Shown in pieces: positions 9,289 to 17,964 of a stretch of DNA of 35,563 bases; the first letter of the stretch is position 1; every line of letters starts with the position of its first letter. Position numbers and translations under genes: made by a program. The DNA is from Porphyromonadaceae bacterium. GTDB taxonomy: Bacteria > Bacteroidota > Bacteroidia > Bacteroidales > Porphyromonadaceae. The notes beneath the pieces were generated by a model. That model worked only from the letters and a program-made list of their open reading frames with translations, made no database searches and was not told where the DNA came from. The stretch covers positions 1-35,563 of the forward strand of contig JAUMYV010000018.1 in NCBI GenBank assembly GCA_030528445.1, given 5' to 3'.

Positions 9289-9372
9289 AGAGCAAGCTTA
9301 GCTCTATATAGAGGACGTCTATCTCTACATAGAGCAAGTCTATCTCTACATAGAGCCAAACGCGCTCCAAAG
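9289..9372 (+). repeat. Four-unit 21-bp palindromic tandem array, copy 1
   Basis: Four head-to-tail 21-bp units start at 9289, 9310, 9331 and 9352. Each starts AGAG; units 1-3 end in CTCTATAT or CTCTACAT, so each unit junction is or nearly is a 12-bp palindrome of the form CTCTAyrTAGAG. Unit 1 begins AGAGCAAGCTTAGCTCT, itself almost palindromic. The fourth unit diverges and ends GCTCCAAAG, followed by AAT. The array shares unit number, period, orientation on the plus strand and both borders with the array at 27559-27642. It lies between the HU-like gene and the lipoprotein operon. A minus-strand reading frame across it gives a seven-residue periodicity, which follows from the 21-bp period. 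Confidence 0.85.
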
Positions 9373-9490
9373 AATTGTTTTCGGAGCAACCAATCATTGC
9401 CTCTACCGCTTCTATCTATTCCGTAGCGTAGATTCATTATGGCAAGCTTCAACTTGGTCACTAGACTTAGCTTAGGAGGTTAGCGTTTAC

Positions 9491-9522
9491 TTTGGCTTAT
9501 CCACTATTATTTAATACATTTG
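9491..9522 (+). promoter_or_regulatory. Promoter of the lipoprotein-ABC transporter operon
   Basis: A TTTG box at 9491-9494 and TACATTTG at 9515-9522 are 20 bp apart, matching the Bacteroidota primary sigma consensus TTTG-N(19-21)-TAnnTTTG. The ATG at 9565 lies 42 nt downstream. This is the best promoter match seen in the window. Confidence 0.7.
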
Positions 9523-9564
9523 TTAGCACTATTCATTAACTATTACATTTAACGAGGTAGATTT

Positions 9565-11178
9565 ATGAACAAGAACCTACTAAACAAGCTATTGCTACTA
9601 TTCGTTGTGGGAGCTGTCCTTTTCTCATGTTCTAGAAAGAATGAACATGCAGAGCGTATCCCCGCAGATGCGATTTTCGTCGCCTCTATCAACCTACAAA
9701 ATCTAGTCGACAAGTCTGGATACACTGCCGAGGATGCCAAAATCCTTGGAGCGAAGTTCGCCGAGGAAACCCACGGCTCTCTCTCGGCAGAGCAGATCAA
9801 GTACTTCCAGGAGCTTATCGCCGACCCTAGAGAGGCTGGTCTATCGCTCAAGGTTCCCGTGTATATGTTCTCCAGCCCTAATATCTCGTTTGCCCTAGTG
9901 GCTCAAGTAGATTCGGAGAAGAAGCTAGAGAAGTTCCTGCGTGAGTCGCTCAAAAAAGACGGCGAAGAAGTCACAATCAGCACTCAAGATGGCTTCCACT
10001 TTGCTAGCCTAGACAATATCGGGCTCATTGGCTACGACAGCCGCTCATGCGTCCTCACATTCGGCGAGCATACTGGTCGCGATGTTCAGCTCAAATACCT
10101 AAGTGAGGCGATGAAGCGCAAGGGTAGCGAGTCGATCATCAAGCACAGTGCCTACAAAGAGATGGAGCAGGAGCAGGGAGATTTGCGTATGTTCTACTCT
10201 CTCGGTGGTGTGATGGATCTAGCGATGAAGGGTTATGGAGCTCTAGGTGCCTCTATGGCACGAGAGATCTATTCCTTCAACATCGACAGTTGCTATGCCA
10301 TCAATAGCATCGCCTTCGAGGCTGGTAAACTCACATACGCACAGAGAATGCATACAGAGAACCTCAAGGCCAAAGAGAGCCTAGAAGAAATCTACAAGAT
10401 TGCGAAACCTGCGAAAGGCGAATTCATTAAGCACTTCCCCGCTTCTTCTTTGGCTTTTTTCAATATGGGTCTAGATGGAACTAGGCTTCTCAAGCTCATC
10501 TCTGGAGGCTCGCTTGGTGTGATACTTGCTATGGCAGAGGCCGAGGGTGTGAATTTCTCCAACGTCATTGCGAGCCTAGATGGAGACATAGCAGTGGGTC
10601 TGACAGGGCTACAAAGCGATCGGGTCAGCGCTACCCTACTGGCTAAGCTCAACGACGAGCAACCTCTACTAGCTCTGCTAGAGCACTTCTACACGCAAGC
10701 CACGGCACAGCAGGGAGAGGTCGATGCCGATTTTGTCAAGATCGACGACCATAACTACCAGACCATCATCGACAAGATGACTATTTCCTTCGGCGTGAAG
10801 AATAGCACCCTCTACATCTCATCTCTACCCCTAGAGCAAGTTTGGCAGGAATACAAACAGAACGCCTCCGAGATGCCAGAGGGGCAGCTTCTAGGCAAGT
10901 CGCCTGCAGTACTGCTGATCAACATCGCTCAGATCCTCAAGGTAGATCGTATCGCCAGCGAGCTAGCAGGAGAACCCCTCATCAAGCATCAAGTGGAGAA
11001 ATTCGCCAGCCTAAGCTCCTACTACAAAGACAAGAATACAAGCTCTACGGAGCTACACTTCAAAGATTCAAAAACTAATGCCCTCAAGCAACTCGTCGAT
11101 ATGATTCGTGAGGTCTCGGAGGCTAAACAGCCTACTCCTGCGGAGGAAGCGATACAAGAAGCTGAAGTCGCTCAATGA
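9565..11178 (+). CDS. Lipoprotein resembling DUF4836 proteins
   Basis: A protein of 537 residues with a lipoprotein signal (hydrophobic residues 8-20, lipobox VLFSC with Cys22), so probably anchored in the outer or inner membrane facing the periplasm. The start IPADAIFVASINLQNLVDKSG and the long alpha/beta body resemble Bacteroidota DUF4836 proteins, whose function is not known; the assignment is by resemblance. The ABC ATPase gene overlaps its stop by 4 nt (ATGA), and a good promoter precedes it, so it heads an operon with an ATPase and permease. It could be a transporter partner, such as a periplasmic subunit, though this is inference. Confidence 0.7.
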   Translation: MNKNLLNKLLLLFVVGAVLFSCSRKNEHAERIPADAIFVASINLQNLVDKSGYTAEDAKILGAKFAEETHGSLSAEQIKYFQELIADPREAGLSLKVPVYMFSSPNISFALVAQVDSEKKLEKFLRESLKKDGEEVTISTQDGFHFASLDNIGLIGYDSRSCVLTFGEHTGRDVQLKYLSEAMKRKGSESIIKHSAYKEMEQEQGDLRMFYSLGGVMDLAMKGYGALGASMAREIYSFNIDSCYAINSIAFEAGKLTYAQRMHTENLKAKESLEEIYKIAKPAKGEFIKHFPASSLAFFNMGLDGTRLLKLISGGSLGVILAMAEAEGVNFSNVIASLDGDIAVGLTGLQSDRVSATLLAKLNDEQPLLALLEHFYTQATAQQGEVDADFVKIDDHNYQTIIDKMTISFGVKNSTLYISSLPLEQVWQEYKQNASEMPEGQLLGKSPAVLLINIAQILKVDRIASELAGEPLIKHQVEKFASLSSYYKDKNTSSTELHFKDSKTNALKQLVDMIREVSEAKQPTPAEEAIQEAEVAQ

Positions 11179-11819
11179 TCCAGCGCATCGAATTGGAGGG
11201 CGTAGTCCCTCATGTATTCACAGAGGGTTGTCCCTGCTCCGAGGTTTGGCTCCAGAGCCTAACCCTAGAGCGGGGACGGCTCTATCTGATTGAGGCATCC
11301 TCGGGGGCGGGCAAGTCCTCGCTCTGTAGCTTCATCTACGGACATCGCTCGGACTACATGGGGCGAATCGCTTTCGACGGGCAGGATATCCGAGCAATCC
11401 AACCGGAGCGATGGTCTCAGATACGTAGAGAGTCTCTAGGTCTACTTTTCCAAGAGCTTAAGCTATTCGACAATCTGAGCGTTTGGGAAAACATACAAAT
11501 CAAGAATCAACTGACCCAGCAGCACTCACCAGAGAAGATTGTACATCTACTCACGCGGCTCGGCATCGGAGACAAGATCGATCAACCTACTGGCAAACTT
11601 TCCCTAGGTCAGCAGCAGCGTGTCGCTCTGATACGGATGCTGATGCAACCTCTGGACTTCATCATGCTAGATGAACCAATCAGCCATCTAGACGATGCCA
11701 ACGCCTCTACAGTGGCAGAAATTATCCTCGCCGAAGCTCAGCGCCAAGGGGCTGCCATCATCTGCACCTCTGTGGGCAAGGCTCTCCCACTACCCTACCA
11801 TCATATCTATCATCTGTGA
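11175..11819 (+). CDS. ABC transporter ATP-binding protein (LolD/MacB-like)
   Basis: A 214-residue ABC ATPase. Walker A is ASSGAGKS (residues 41-48), where GPSGSGKS is usual; the signature is LSLGQQQR, the Walker B region IMLDEP, and a histidine switch is not obvious, as the expected segment reads CTSVGKAL. Size and the neighbouring FtsX-like permease place it with the LolD/MacB/FtsE class, which power periplasmic processes rather than import. It overlaps the lipoprotein gene by 4 nt, and its TGA overlaps the next gene's ATG (TGATG), so the three proteins are probably made in coupled amounts. The substrate cannot be told from sequence. Confidence 0.88.
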   Translation: MIQRIELEGVVPHVFTEGCPCSEVWLQSLTLERGRLYLIEASSGAGKSSLCSFIYGHRSDYMGRIAFDGQDIRAIQPERWSQIRRESLGLLFQELKLFDNLSVWENIQIKNQLTQQHSPEKIVHLLTRLGIGDKIDQPTGKLSLGQQQRVALIRMLMQPLDFIMLDEPISHLDDANASTVAEIILAEAQRQGAAIICTSVGKALPLPYHHIYHL

Positions 11820-13018
11820 TGAATAAGCTTGTTCTGCGCCTGCTACGTCAGCACCTCAATCGAGGGCAGTTGGTTGGCTTCTTCCTTGCCAATCTAGTGG
11901 GTCTAATCATCCTACTCCTCGGCATTCAGTTCTATCAAGATGCAGCAGAGACGCTCAACGGCTCGGATCGACTGCTCCCCAGCGACTACCTCATCCTCTC
12001 CAAACCCGTTCAATCCGATCGACTGTTTAGCCATGGACAAACGACTTTCTCCAAGGACGAAATTGCGAGGCTAAGGAATCAGGACTTTACCAAGTGCTTA
12101 GGTCAATTCACCCCTGCTAAGTTTAGAGTGACTGCCAGTATTCACTTCGGCATCGAACTCTACACCTATATCTTCTTCGAGGCCGTCCCCGACGAATTTC
12201 TAGACGTTGCTCCCGAGAATTGGGCATTCACACCAGGCGAGAGTGTGCTCCCCATCATTATTCCCAGACAGTATCTAGGACTATACAATGCAGCGTTTGC
12301 TCAGAGCCAAGGGCTACCCCAAATCTCCGAGGGAGGCATCTCGCGTATTCCTCTAAGCATTACCGTGCAGGGGCAAGGGCGCGAAGAGGTGTATGAGGGA
12401 CGTATCGTGGGGTTCAGCAATCGCCTCAATACCATTCTAGTACCCGAGAGCTTCGTCTCGTGGGGCAATGAGCAATACGCACAGGGACTCACAGCAGATC
12501 CGTCTAGACTTATCCTACAAGCACGCAACCCCAGCGACCCTACTCTAGGCGAATATATCCAGCAGCACGGCTACCAAGTGGAGGGAGGCAATAAGACCAA
12601 TGAAGGCATGGCGATGCTACGCCTCATCGCCTCGGGGGTATTTGCTCTAGGACTACTCATCAGCTTGCTATCCGCCTATCTGCTGATGCTCAGCATCTAC
12701 CTACTCCTGCAGAAGAACACCAAAGAGCTAACCACCCTACTGCTCATCGGCTATAGCCCTAGGGATATTTACCGACCCTATTGGTGGCTTACCCTCGGCC
12801 TCAATGCTCTCGCGCTCGGACTCTCCGTGGGCATCGTGCTGATGCTACGTAGCCTATACCTCGCTTGGGGGCAGGCTATACTCCCCAATCTAGCTGGGGG
12901 AAGCGTCTTGCCTATGCTAGGATCTGGGCTAGGGCTACTCGCCCTATGCGCTATGCTCTTCGCATGGGCGATCCGAAAGCGAATCCTTAACCTACCAGCA
13001 TACGGAGCTATTAAGTAG
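11819..13018 (+). CDS. ABC transporter permease, FtsX-like
   Basis: About 399 residues with one N-terminal membrane segment (about 20-40), a periplasmic region of about 220 residues and three C-terminal segments (about 265-292, 318-346, 362-387). This is the topology of FtsX/MacB/LolC permeases. The MLSIYLLLQKNTKELTTLLLIGYSPRDIYRPYWW segment between membrane helices fits an FtsX coupling helix, but no motif is exact. ATG at 11819 overlaps the ATPase stop as TGATG and is preferred to the GTG at 11816. With the ATPase it should form a homodimeric or paired exporter or mechanotransmitter. No TM or frame damage was seen. Confidence 0.83.
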   Translation: MNKLVLRLLRQHLNRGQLVGFFLANLVGLIILLLGIQFYQDAAETLNGSDRLLPSDYLILSKPVQSDRLFSHGQTTFSKDEIARLRNQDFTKCLGQFTPAKFRVTASIHFGIELYTYIFFEAVPDEFLDVAPENWAFTPGESVLPIIIPRQYLGLYNAAFAQSQGLPQISEGGISRIPLSITVQGQGREEVYEGRIVGFSNRLNTILVPESFVSWGNEQYAQGLTADPSRLILQARNPSDPTLGEYIQQHGYQVEGGNKTNEGMAMLRLIASGVFALGLLISLLSAYLLMLSIYLLLQKNTKELTTLLLIGYSPRDIYRPYWWLTLGLNALALGLSVGIVLMLRSLYLAWGQAILPNLAGGSVLPMLGSGLGLLALCAMLFAWAIRKRILNLPAYGAIK

Positions 13019-13093
13019 CTCCAAGCAACAATAAAGACAAGTGTATGAACGTTTCTGAGCTAGAAACTCACTACACTTACACTGATCTACTCT

Positions 13094-14107
13094 ATGCGAC
13101 ATCGGCGCATTTTGCCTCTCGGCCTACTCTGGTTCTCCGCCTCCTCTCTATCGGGAGGTAGTCTACTGTGCCAAACTAGTCTCCCCGCCACACCTACAGA
13201 CACCCTAAGCCTACGAACCCGAGATGTGCTTGAGCTCCCCAAACTCCATCTAGACTCAACCCTCAAGCTAGGTGCACCAATTCGACCACAGTCGCCCTCG
13301 TATCAACTTCGCCCACAGCTACCCGAAATCACACGCCCTACCTTACAGGGGGACTTGACTTCGCTCCCCAAAGTTCAGCTAGCTCCTCCAAGTACAGATC
13401 ACAAGATTTTCTCCATCGGTCGGCTACGGCTAGAGAGCTTCCCTGAGCAAATTGACGAATTGAGCTATGCGAATACGAGACTATATGCGAAGCAAATTAA
13501 CCTGAGCACACAGCTAAATCCACTTATTCGGCTCAATGCCTCGGCGATGCTCGGGCATACACACTCGCCCTATCAGCCAGTGCCGGAGCAAATGTATCAG
13601 CTCTACACGGGGCTATCCATATCTCCGAGCCAAGATCTACGCCTCAATCTAGGCGTAGCCTTTAGGGAGCAAATGCGGTATCAGTACTGGAATCCGCACC
13701 TCTCGGTGCAGGCGAATATGAGCGATCGGCTTCGCTTGCAACTATACTCGGGGCTATCCCAGTACACTACTGCAAACCCAATCGGGCAATATAGCCTACA
13801 CGGCATCCAATACTATCTAGGTGGTAGGCTAGACTATGCTCTTGGGAAGAACGTGTATCTCTACGGGAATGCGCACACCTCCATACATCAAGGCATCATG
13901 GGGAGCACGATTCATCCATATCTCAACCAATGGTCGCCCTCTCTAGGCGGTGGTATCGGCTTCAACATCGAGGGCTGTGGCCCTATTGAGATTGGCGTGC
14001 AGTATCACTACAATCCGATAAGTCGGCGTATGGAGCCTATGCCCTGGGTCAATATCGTCGGGGCAGTCAATCTAGTGATCAAAGCGATCGCTAGCCTATT
14101 CGACTGA
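13094..14107 (+). CDS. Predicted outer membrane beta-barrel protein, unknown function
   Basis: A protein of 337 residues with a signal peptide (about 1-26, ending near LLCQT). A proline-rich segment (about 30-100) is followed by alternating strands, for example LYTGLSISPSQDLRLNLG, LQLYSGLSQYTT, and GGGIGFNIEGCGPIEIGVQY near the end. Tyr-rich alternating pattern suggests an outer membrane barrel, but no family was recognised. It starts 75 nt after the permease stop on the same strand, with no clear promoter box in the gap, so it may be read with the ABC transporter. A strong bidirectional terminator follows. Confidence 0.7.
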   Translation: MRHRRILPLGLLWFSASSLSGGSLLCQTSLPATPTDTLSLRTRDVLELPKLHLDSTLKLGAPIRPQSPSYQLRPQLPEITRPTLQGDLTSLPKVQLAPPSTDHKIFSIGRLRLESFPEQIDELSYANTRLYAKQINLSTQLNPLIRLNASAMLGHTHSPYQPVPEQMYQLYTGLSISPSQDLRLNLGVAFREQMRYQYWNPHLSVQANMSDRLRLQLYSGLSQYTTANPIGQYSLHGIQYYLGGRLDYALGKNVYLYGNAHTSIHQGIMGSTIHPYLNQWSPSLGGGIGFNIEGCGPIEIGVQYHYNPISRRMEPMPWVNIVGAVNLVIKAIASLFD

Positions 14108-14135
14108 TGGACTCCCAGATTTGCCTATAATAAGT

Positions 14136-14177
14136 GAACCCCTCCCCGAGCCAATAATGACTCAAGGAGGGGTTCTT
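14136..14177. terminator. Bidirectional terminator between convergent genes
   Basis: GAACCCCTCC (14136-14145) pairs with GGAGGGGTTC (14166-14175) through ten base pairs around a 20-base loop, followed by TT on the plus strand. It lies between the barrel gene stop and the minus-strand E3 stop at 14200, and could stop transcription from both sides. Confidence 0.72.
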
Positions 14178-14199
14178 ATTAGCCCAAAAGCCTAGTAAC

Positions 14200-15924
14200 T
14201 TACTTCTTCTTGGCAGGGAGGTGGATAGCCACGCCTAGAGCGTCAGCAATTGCCTCATAGAGCGCTTCGGAGTAAGTTGGGTGACCGTAGATCGTAGCAA
14301 GCACTTCCTCGGCCGTGGCTTCGATCTCCATAACAAGAGAGGCTTGGCTGATCATCTCGGCAGCCATAGCACCGATAATGTGGATACCAAGGATTTCGCC
14401 ATACTTATTGTCTAGGATAACCTTAACGAAACCAGTTGTCTCGCCAGATGCTAGAGCACGACCGTTAGCCACGAATGGGAACTTACCTACGCGGATCTCG
14501 CCATAGTGCTCCCGAGCTTGATCTTCGGTCAGACCTACCATCGCAACCTCTGGACGAGTATACACTACCGAAGGAGCGGAGAGGAGCTTGAGCTCTACGT
14601 GGTTGCCGTGCAGTGCGTTCTCGGCAGCTACCTCAGCCATACGGAAGGCTGTGTGGGCAAGCATCTTGATGCCATTGACGTCGCCAGGAGCATAAACACC
14701 CTTAACGCTCGTCTCCATATACTTGTCGACCTTAACCTTACCCTTCTCAATCTCTAGGTCTAGCTCGCCTACACCCTCTAGATCTGGCACACGACCGATA
14801 GAGAGTAGAGCCTTGTCTGCCTCGATCACTTCGCCGCTCTTGAGGACTGCAGCTAGACGACCAGAGCGGTCTTCGATGCGCTCGATAGACTTGCCTGTCA
14901 TCACTGTGATACCCATCTTCTCGAGGTCTGCACGCAGAGTCTCGGATACCTCACGGTCTAGAGCAGGGATAATGCGATCTGCCATCTCAACAATGGTGAC
15001 CTTAGTACCGAGAGCGCCCAAAGCTTGAGCCATCTCAACGCCAATGACACCACCACCGATTACAACCATAGAGGCAGGCTGTTCCTGTAGGCTAAGGATA
15101 TCGTCGCTCGTCATCACTGCAGGGTGCTCGATACCTGTAATAGGGATGCGAGCAACCTTGGAACCTCCTGCTAGGATGATCTTATCAGCCTTAATGATTT
15201 CCTTGCCATTGATCACCACATCCTTGTCTTGATTGATGCAGGCTGTGCCACGGAATACCTCTACGCCATTGCTCTTGAGCAGAGAGTAGACACCGCCCGT
15301 GAGCTTCTTTACGACGCTATCCTTGTAGGCTACGAGCTTCTTCATGTCTACCGTGAAGCTCGCATCCTTGAAGCTGATACCACGAGCAGCAGCCTGTGCT
15401 ACACCCTCGAGGATCTCGGCATTGCGCAGGAAGGTCTTCGTCGGGATACAGCCCTTGTTGAGACAAGTACCACCAAACTCATTCTTCTCAATAATGGCGA
15501 CCTTGGCACCCATCTGAGCAGCCTTAATAGCAGCTACGTAACCAGCAGGGCCACCACCGATCACAGCTACGTGATAGTCGCCCTCCATACGGATAAGGGG
15601 GAGTTTACCAGTCGTATCACTTGGTGCAGGTGCAGGCGCATCTGGTAGGATTTCGTCCTTGGTGCGTACAGTTTCTAGGCTCTCACCAGCCTCGCCGATG
15701 AAACCGATTACCTCTGCAATGGGCACAGTCGTGCCATCGCCGTGTACAATCTTGAGCAGAACACCATCTGCCTCTGCTTCTACTTCGGCACTCGTTTTGT
15801 CCGTCATGATCTCAAGGATTACTTCTCCCTTCTTGACGGCTTCTCCTTCCTGCTTCACCCAGCGAACGATTTCGCCTTCGGTCATATCAATACCCATTTT
15901 GGGCATAATGATTTCTGTTGCCAT
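14200..15924 (-). CDS. lpdA: Dihydrolipoyl dehydrogenase (E3) with N-terminal lipoyl domain
   Basis: A 574-residue enzyme that reoxidises dihydrolipoyl groups with NAD+. Residues 1-80 are a lipoyl domain with the modified lysine K43 in TDKTS. A linker rich in Ala/Pro (about 94-106) leads to the E3 core: FAD site VIGGGPAGYVAA (121-132), redox disulfide GGTCLNKGC (C154, C159), an NAD site VIGGGVIGVEMAQALGALG, and the catalytic HPTYSE pair (H548, E553). Lipoyl domains on E3 occur in some bacteria, usually along with one on E2. Here the E2 upstream has none. It begins about 49 nt after the E2 stop and ends the operon at the terminator near 14136. Confidence 0.95.
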   Translation of the reverse strand: MATEIIMPKMGIDMTEGEIVRWVKQEGEAVKKGEVILEIMTDKTSAEVEAEADGVLLKIVHGDGTTVPIAEVIGFIGEAGESLETVRTKDEILPDAPAPAPSDTTGKLPLIRMEGDYHVAVIGGGPAGYVAAIKAAQMGAKVAIIEKNEFGGTCLNKGCIPTKTFLRNAEILEGVAQAAARGISFKDASFTVDMKKLVAYKDSVVKKLTGGVYSLLKSNGVEVFRGTACINQDKDVVINGKEIIKADKIILAGGSKVARIPITGIEHPAVMTSDDILSLQEQPASMVVIGGGVIGVEMAQALGALGTKVTIVEMADRIIPALDREVSETLRADLEKMGITVMTGKSIERIEDRSGRLAAVLKSGEVIEADKALLSIGRVPDLEGVGELDLEIEKGKVKVDKYMETSVKGVYAPGDVNGIKMLAHTAFRMAEVAAENALHGNHVELKLLSAPSVVYTRPEVAMVGLTEDQAREHYGEIRVGKFPFVANGRALASGETTGFVKVILDNKYGEILGIHIIGAMAAEMISQASLVMEIEATAEEVLATIYGHPTYSEALYEAIADALGVAIHLPAKKK

Positions 15925-15972
15925 TTCTCTATTATTCTGTTATTTGTATTTTACTATGTTATTAGCTCCTAC

Positions 15973-17100
15973 TTAGACCAATAGTGGTAGCGGATTCTCT
16001 AGCGTAGCCTTGAGCTCCTGCATAAACTTAGCAGCAGCCAAACCATTGATTACTCGGTGGTCGCTGGTGAGGCTCATCTTCATGATCGGACGAATCACAA
16101 CCTCGCCATTGCGCACTACAGGCATCTCCTTGGTGCCCGCGATCGAGAGGATAGCAGAGTTGGGCTGATTAATGATAGAGGTGAAGCTCTCCACACCATA
16201 CATCCCGAGGTTGGAGATGGTGAATGTACTACCCTCTTGGTCGGCAGGCGTTAGCTTCTTGCCTACGGCACGCTCGGTGATATCCTTGAGGCGAAGCATT
16301 AGCTCCGTAAGACCCATCTTCTCGGCTCTGTGCACTACGGGGACGAGAAGTCCCTCGTCCATACCCACAGCCATAGCGAGATTCACATAGTTGTGTAGCT
16401 CGATCTGGCTTCCATCGCTTGAGAGCGATGCGTTGATATAGGGGTGATTCATCAGTGTGCGTACCACAGCGAGCGAAACGATATCTGTCACGGTGAGCTT
16501 CTTGCCTGTTTTCTGCTTGATTGGCTCCATGAGCTGAGCGCGAAGCTTAGATGCCTCGCCCATATCTACTTCGTAGTTGAGGACGAATGTAGGTGCAGAG
16601 AAATAGCTCTCACTCATTCGCTTGGCAATCACACGGCGCATCATATTCATAGGCACGATCTCCACATCGCCCTTAGGCTCTGCAGGGGCAGCAGGGGCAA
16701 TAGCTGGCGAAGGGGCTGTGCCCTTCATTTCTGGAGCCTCGTTCTTACCTGGAGTAGCGAAGTTGGTCTTCTTACGCTCGGGTGATGGGATAGTGAATAC
16801 ATCCAAGATATGCTCTAGGTTGGGTTCGCCCCTATCGCCAGCCACAGCCAGCACATCGGCACGAGTCACCTTGCCCCTAAAGCCGGTCCCCTTAATCTCC
16901 TCTACATTCACGCCATAGGCCTCGGCCATCTTACGAGCAAGAGGCGTCACACCTGCTCGCTCAACATAGGTAAAGCTAGCGACATCCTCACGATGGATGC
17001 GCCCTTTGTAGCCCGAGCCAACGATCTGATTCAGTTCAATGCCCATTCGGTGAGCAAGCGAACGAGCCGCTGGCGTGGCTCTTAATTTCTCATTTTCCAT
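15973..17100 (-). CDS. 2-oxo acid dehydrogenase E2 acyltransferase, lacking a lipoyl domain
   Basis: A 375-residue E2. Two peripheral subunit-binding domains stand in series at the N-terminus (about 5-38, RATPAARSLAHRMG; about 50-85, VTPLARKMAEAYG), followed by an Ala/Pro linker (about 110-145) and a CAT-like catalytic domain (about 150-375, beginning VPMNMMRRVIAKRM). No lipoyl domain precedes them: only 34 nt separate the ATG from the upstream gene's stop. The active-site motif reads SDHRVINGLAAAKF with H348 and N352, where an Asp is usual at the second site. It forms the core of the complex with E1 and E3. The acyl group is unknown (pyruvate, branched-chain acids or acetoin). Confidence 0.9.
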   Translation of the reverse strand: MENEKLRATPAARSLAHRMGIELNQIVGSGYKGRIHREDVASFTYVERAGVTPLARKMAEAYGVNVEEIKGTGFRGKVTRADVLAVAGDRGEPNLEHILDVFTIPSPERKKTNFATPGKNEAPEMKGTAPSPAIAPAAPAEPKGDVEIVPMNMMRRVIAKRMSESYFSAPTFVLNYEVDMGEASKLRAQLMEPIKQKTGKKLTVTDIVSLAVVRTLMNHPYINASLSSDGSQIELHNYVNLAMAVGMDEGLLVPVVHRAEKMGLTELMLRLKDITERAVGKKLTPADQEGSTFTISNLGMYGVESFTSIINQPNSAILSIAGTKEMPVVRNGEVVIRPIMKMSLTSDHRVINGLAAAKFMQELKATLENPLPLLV

Positions 17101-17134
17101 TATCCTGATAATTGAGTATTCTATACGATGTGGT

Positions 17135-17764
17135 CTATTTCTTCAGTCTGGCTAGTAGCTGACGAGAGCTATCCGAGAGCAAGACAACGGCTCCTGCTAG
17201 GATAGCAGTATCCTTGATCACTAGACGACCTGCTCCCGAGAGGAATGGAAATCCGTCTGCCCACTCACCTGCAGCCAAAGCCTCGGGAGAAGCATGTACC
17301 CACGTCTCGGGTGTTGTGATCAGGAAGCTAAGTGTACCAAGCGTCATGATGATGCAGAGGAGCTCGCCGATAACGCCAGAATATGGACAAAACATCCCAG
17401 AGAATACCAAGATACCGATCAGCATAATCAGGATCCCCAAACCACGAGAGAATAGATATGTACCATTCACTTCGTGCCATGCACTTTTGACTGGATCATA
17501 TTTGCCTTCTGGCACCTTATTGAGTGTATATTCCTTCACTACTCTACCATCCTGCGAAGTTACCTCATTGCTAGCATGCTTCATGAAGAAGCTCATCAAA
17601 GGACTATTAGCTACGAAGTGTACAATACCATTAGCCTCATAATTGGCAAACTTAAGTCCACCAATCCAAACGAAGATGATTAAGATAGCTACTCGGATGA
17701 GCTTATAACCCAAACCTTGTAGCGTAGAGAAGTATTCTAGGGCTTTGATGATGTTTTGTCGCAT
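17135..17764 (-). CDS. DUF417 (YkgB/RclC-like) membrane protein
   Basis: A protein of 209 residues with about four membrane segments. The start (RVAILIIFVWIGGLKFANYEANGI) and end (GAGRLVIKDTAILAGAVVLL) match the YkgB/RclC family, DUF417. RclC is linked in E. coli to survival of reactive chlorine, but the molecular activity is not established. A charged loop of about 50 residues (60-110) lies between the first and second segments. It lies between the VOC-fold gene and E2, ending 34 nt before E2, so it may be co-transcribed with E2 and E3. The 200 nt gap upstream could hold a promoter. Confidence 0.8.
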   Translation of the reverse strand: MRQNIIKALEYFSTLQGLGYKLIRVAILIIFVWIGGLKFANYEANGIVHFVANSPLMSFFMKHASNEVTSQDGRVVKEYTLNKVPEGKYDPVKSAWHEVNGTYLFSRGLGILIMLIGILVFSGMFCPYSGVIGELLCIIMTLGTLSFLITTPETWVHASPEALAAGEWADGFPFLSGAGRLVIKDTAILAGAVVLLSDSSRQLLARLKK

Positions 17765-17964
17765 CGAAATGTTTCTTGAATTTAATTGTATAACTTCTTT
17801 ATAAACAGTTGTACTGCCTCTGGCAGTAGACTATCGAAAAACCGAAAAACCTGTATGAACCGTGAAGCTATCGCATCCAATCCCCCATCGGTAATCATAG
17901 TAACCACCGAAAAGCATTCTATACAGAGGAACCGAGAGCTGACTAGCTAGACTTCTGTGAGCTA

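Noticed and set aside
9289-9372. CRISPR array
   Set aside because: Units are contiguous with no spacers, only four long, and no cas genes are nearby.
9270-9461. A 63-codon minus-strand frame with repeated RLALCRDR heptads
   Set aside because: The heptads come from the 21-bp DNA period of the array; the frame has no family match and overlaps the whole array.
17811-17827. A short hairpin CTGCC-TCT-GGCAG as a terminator for the VOC gene
   Set aside because: The stem is short and no T-run follows on the minus strand.
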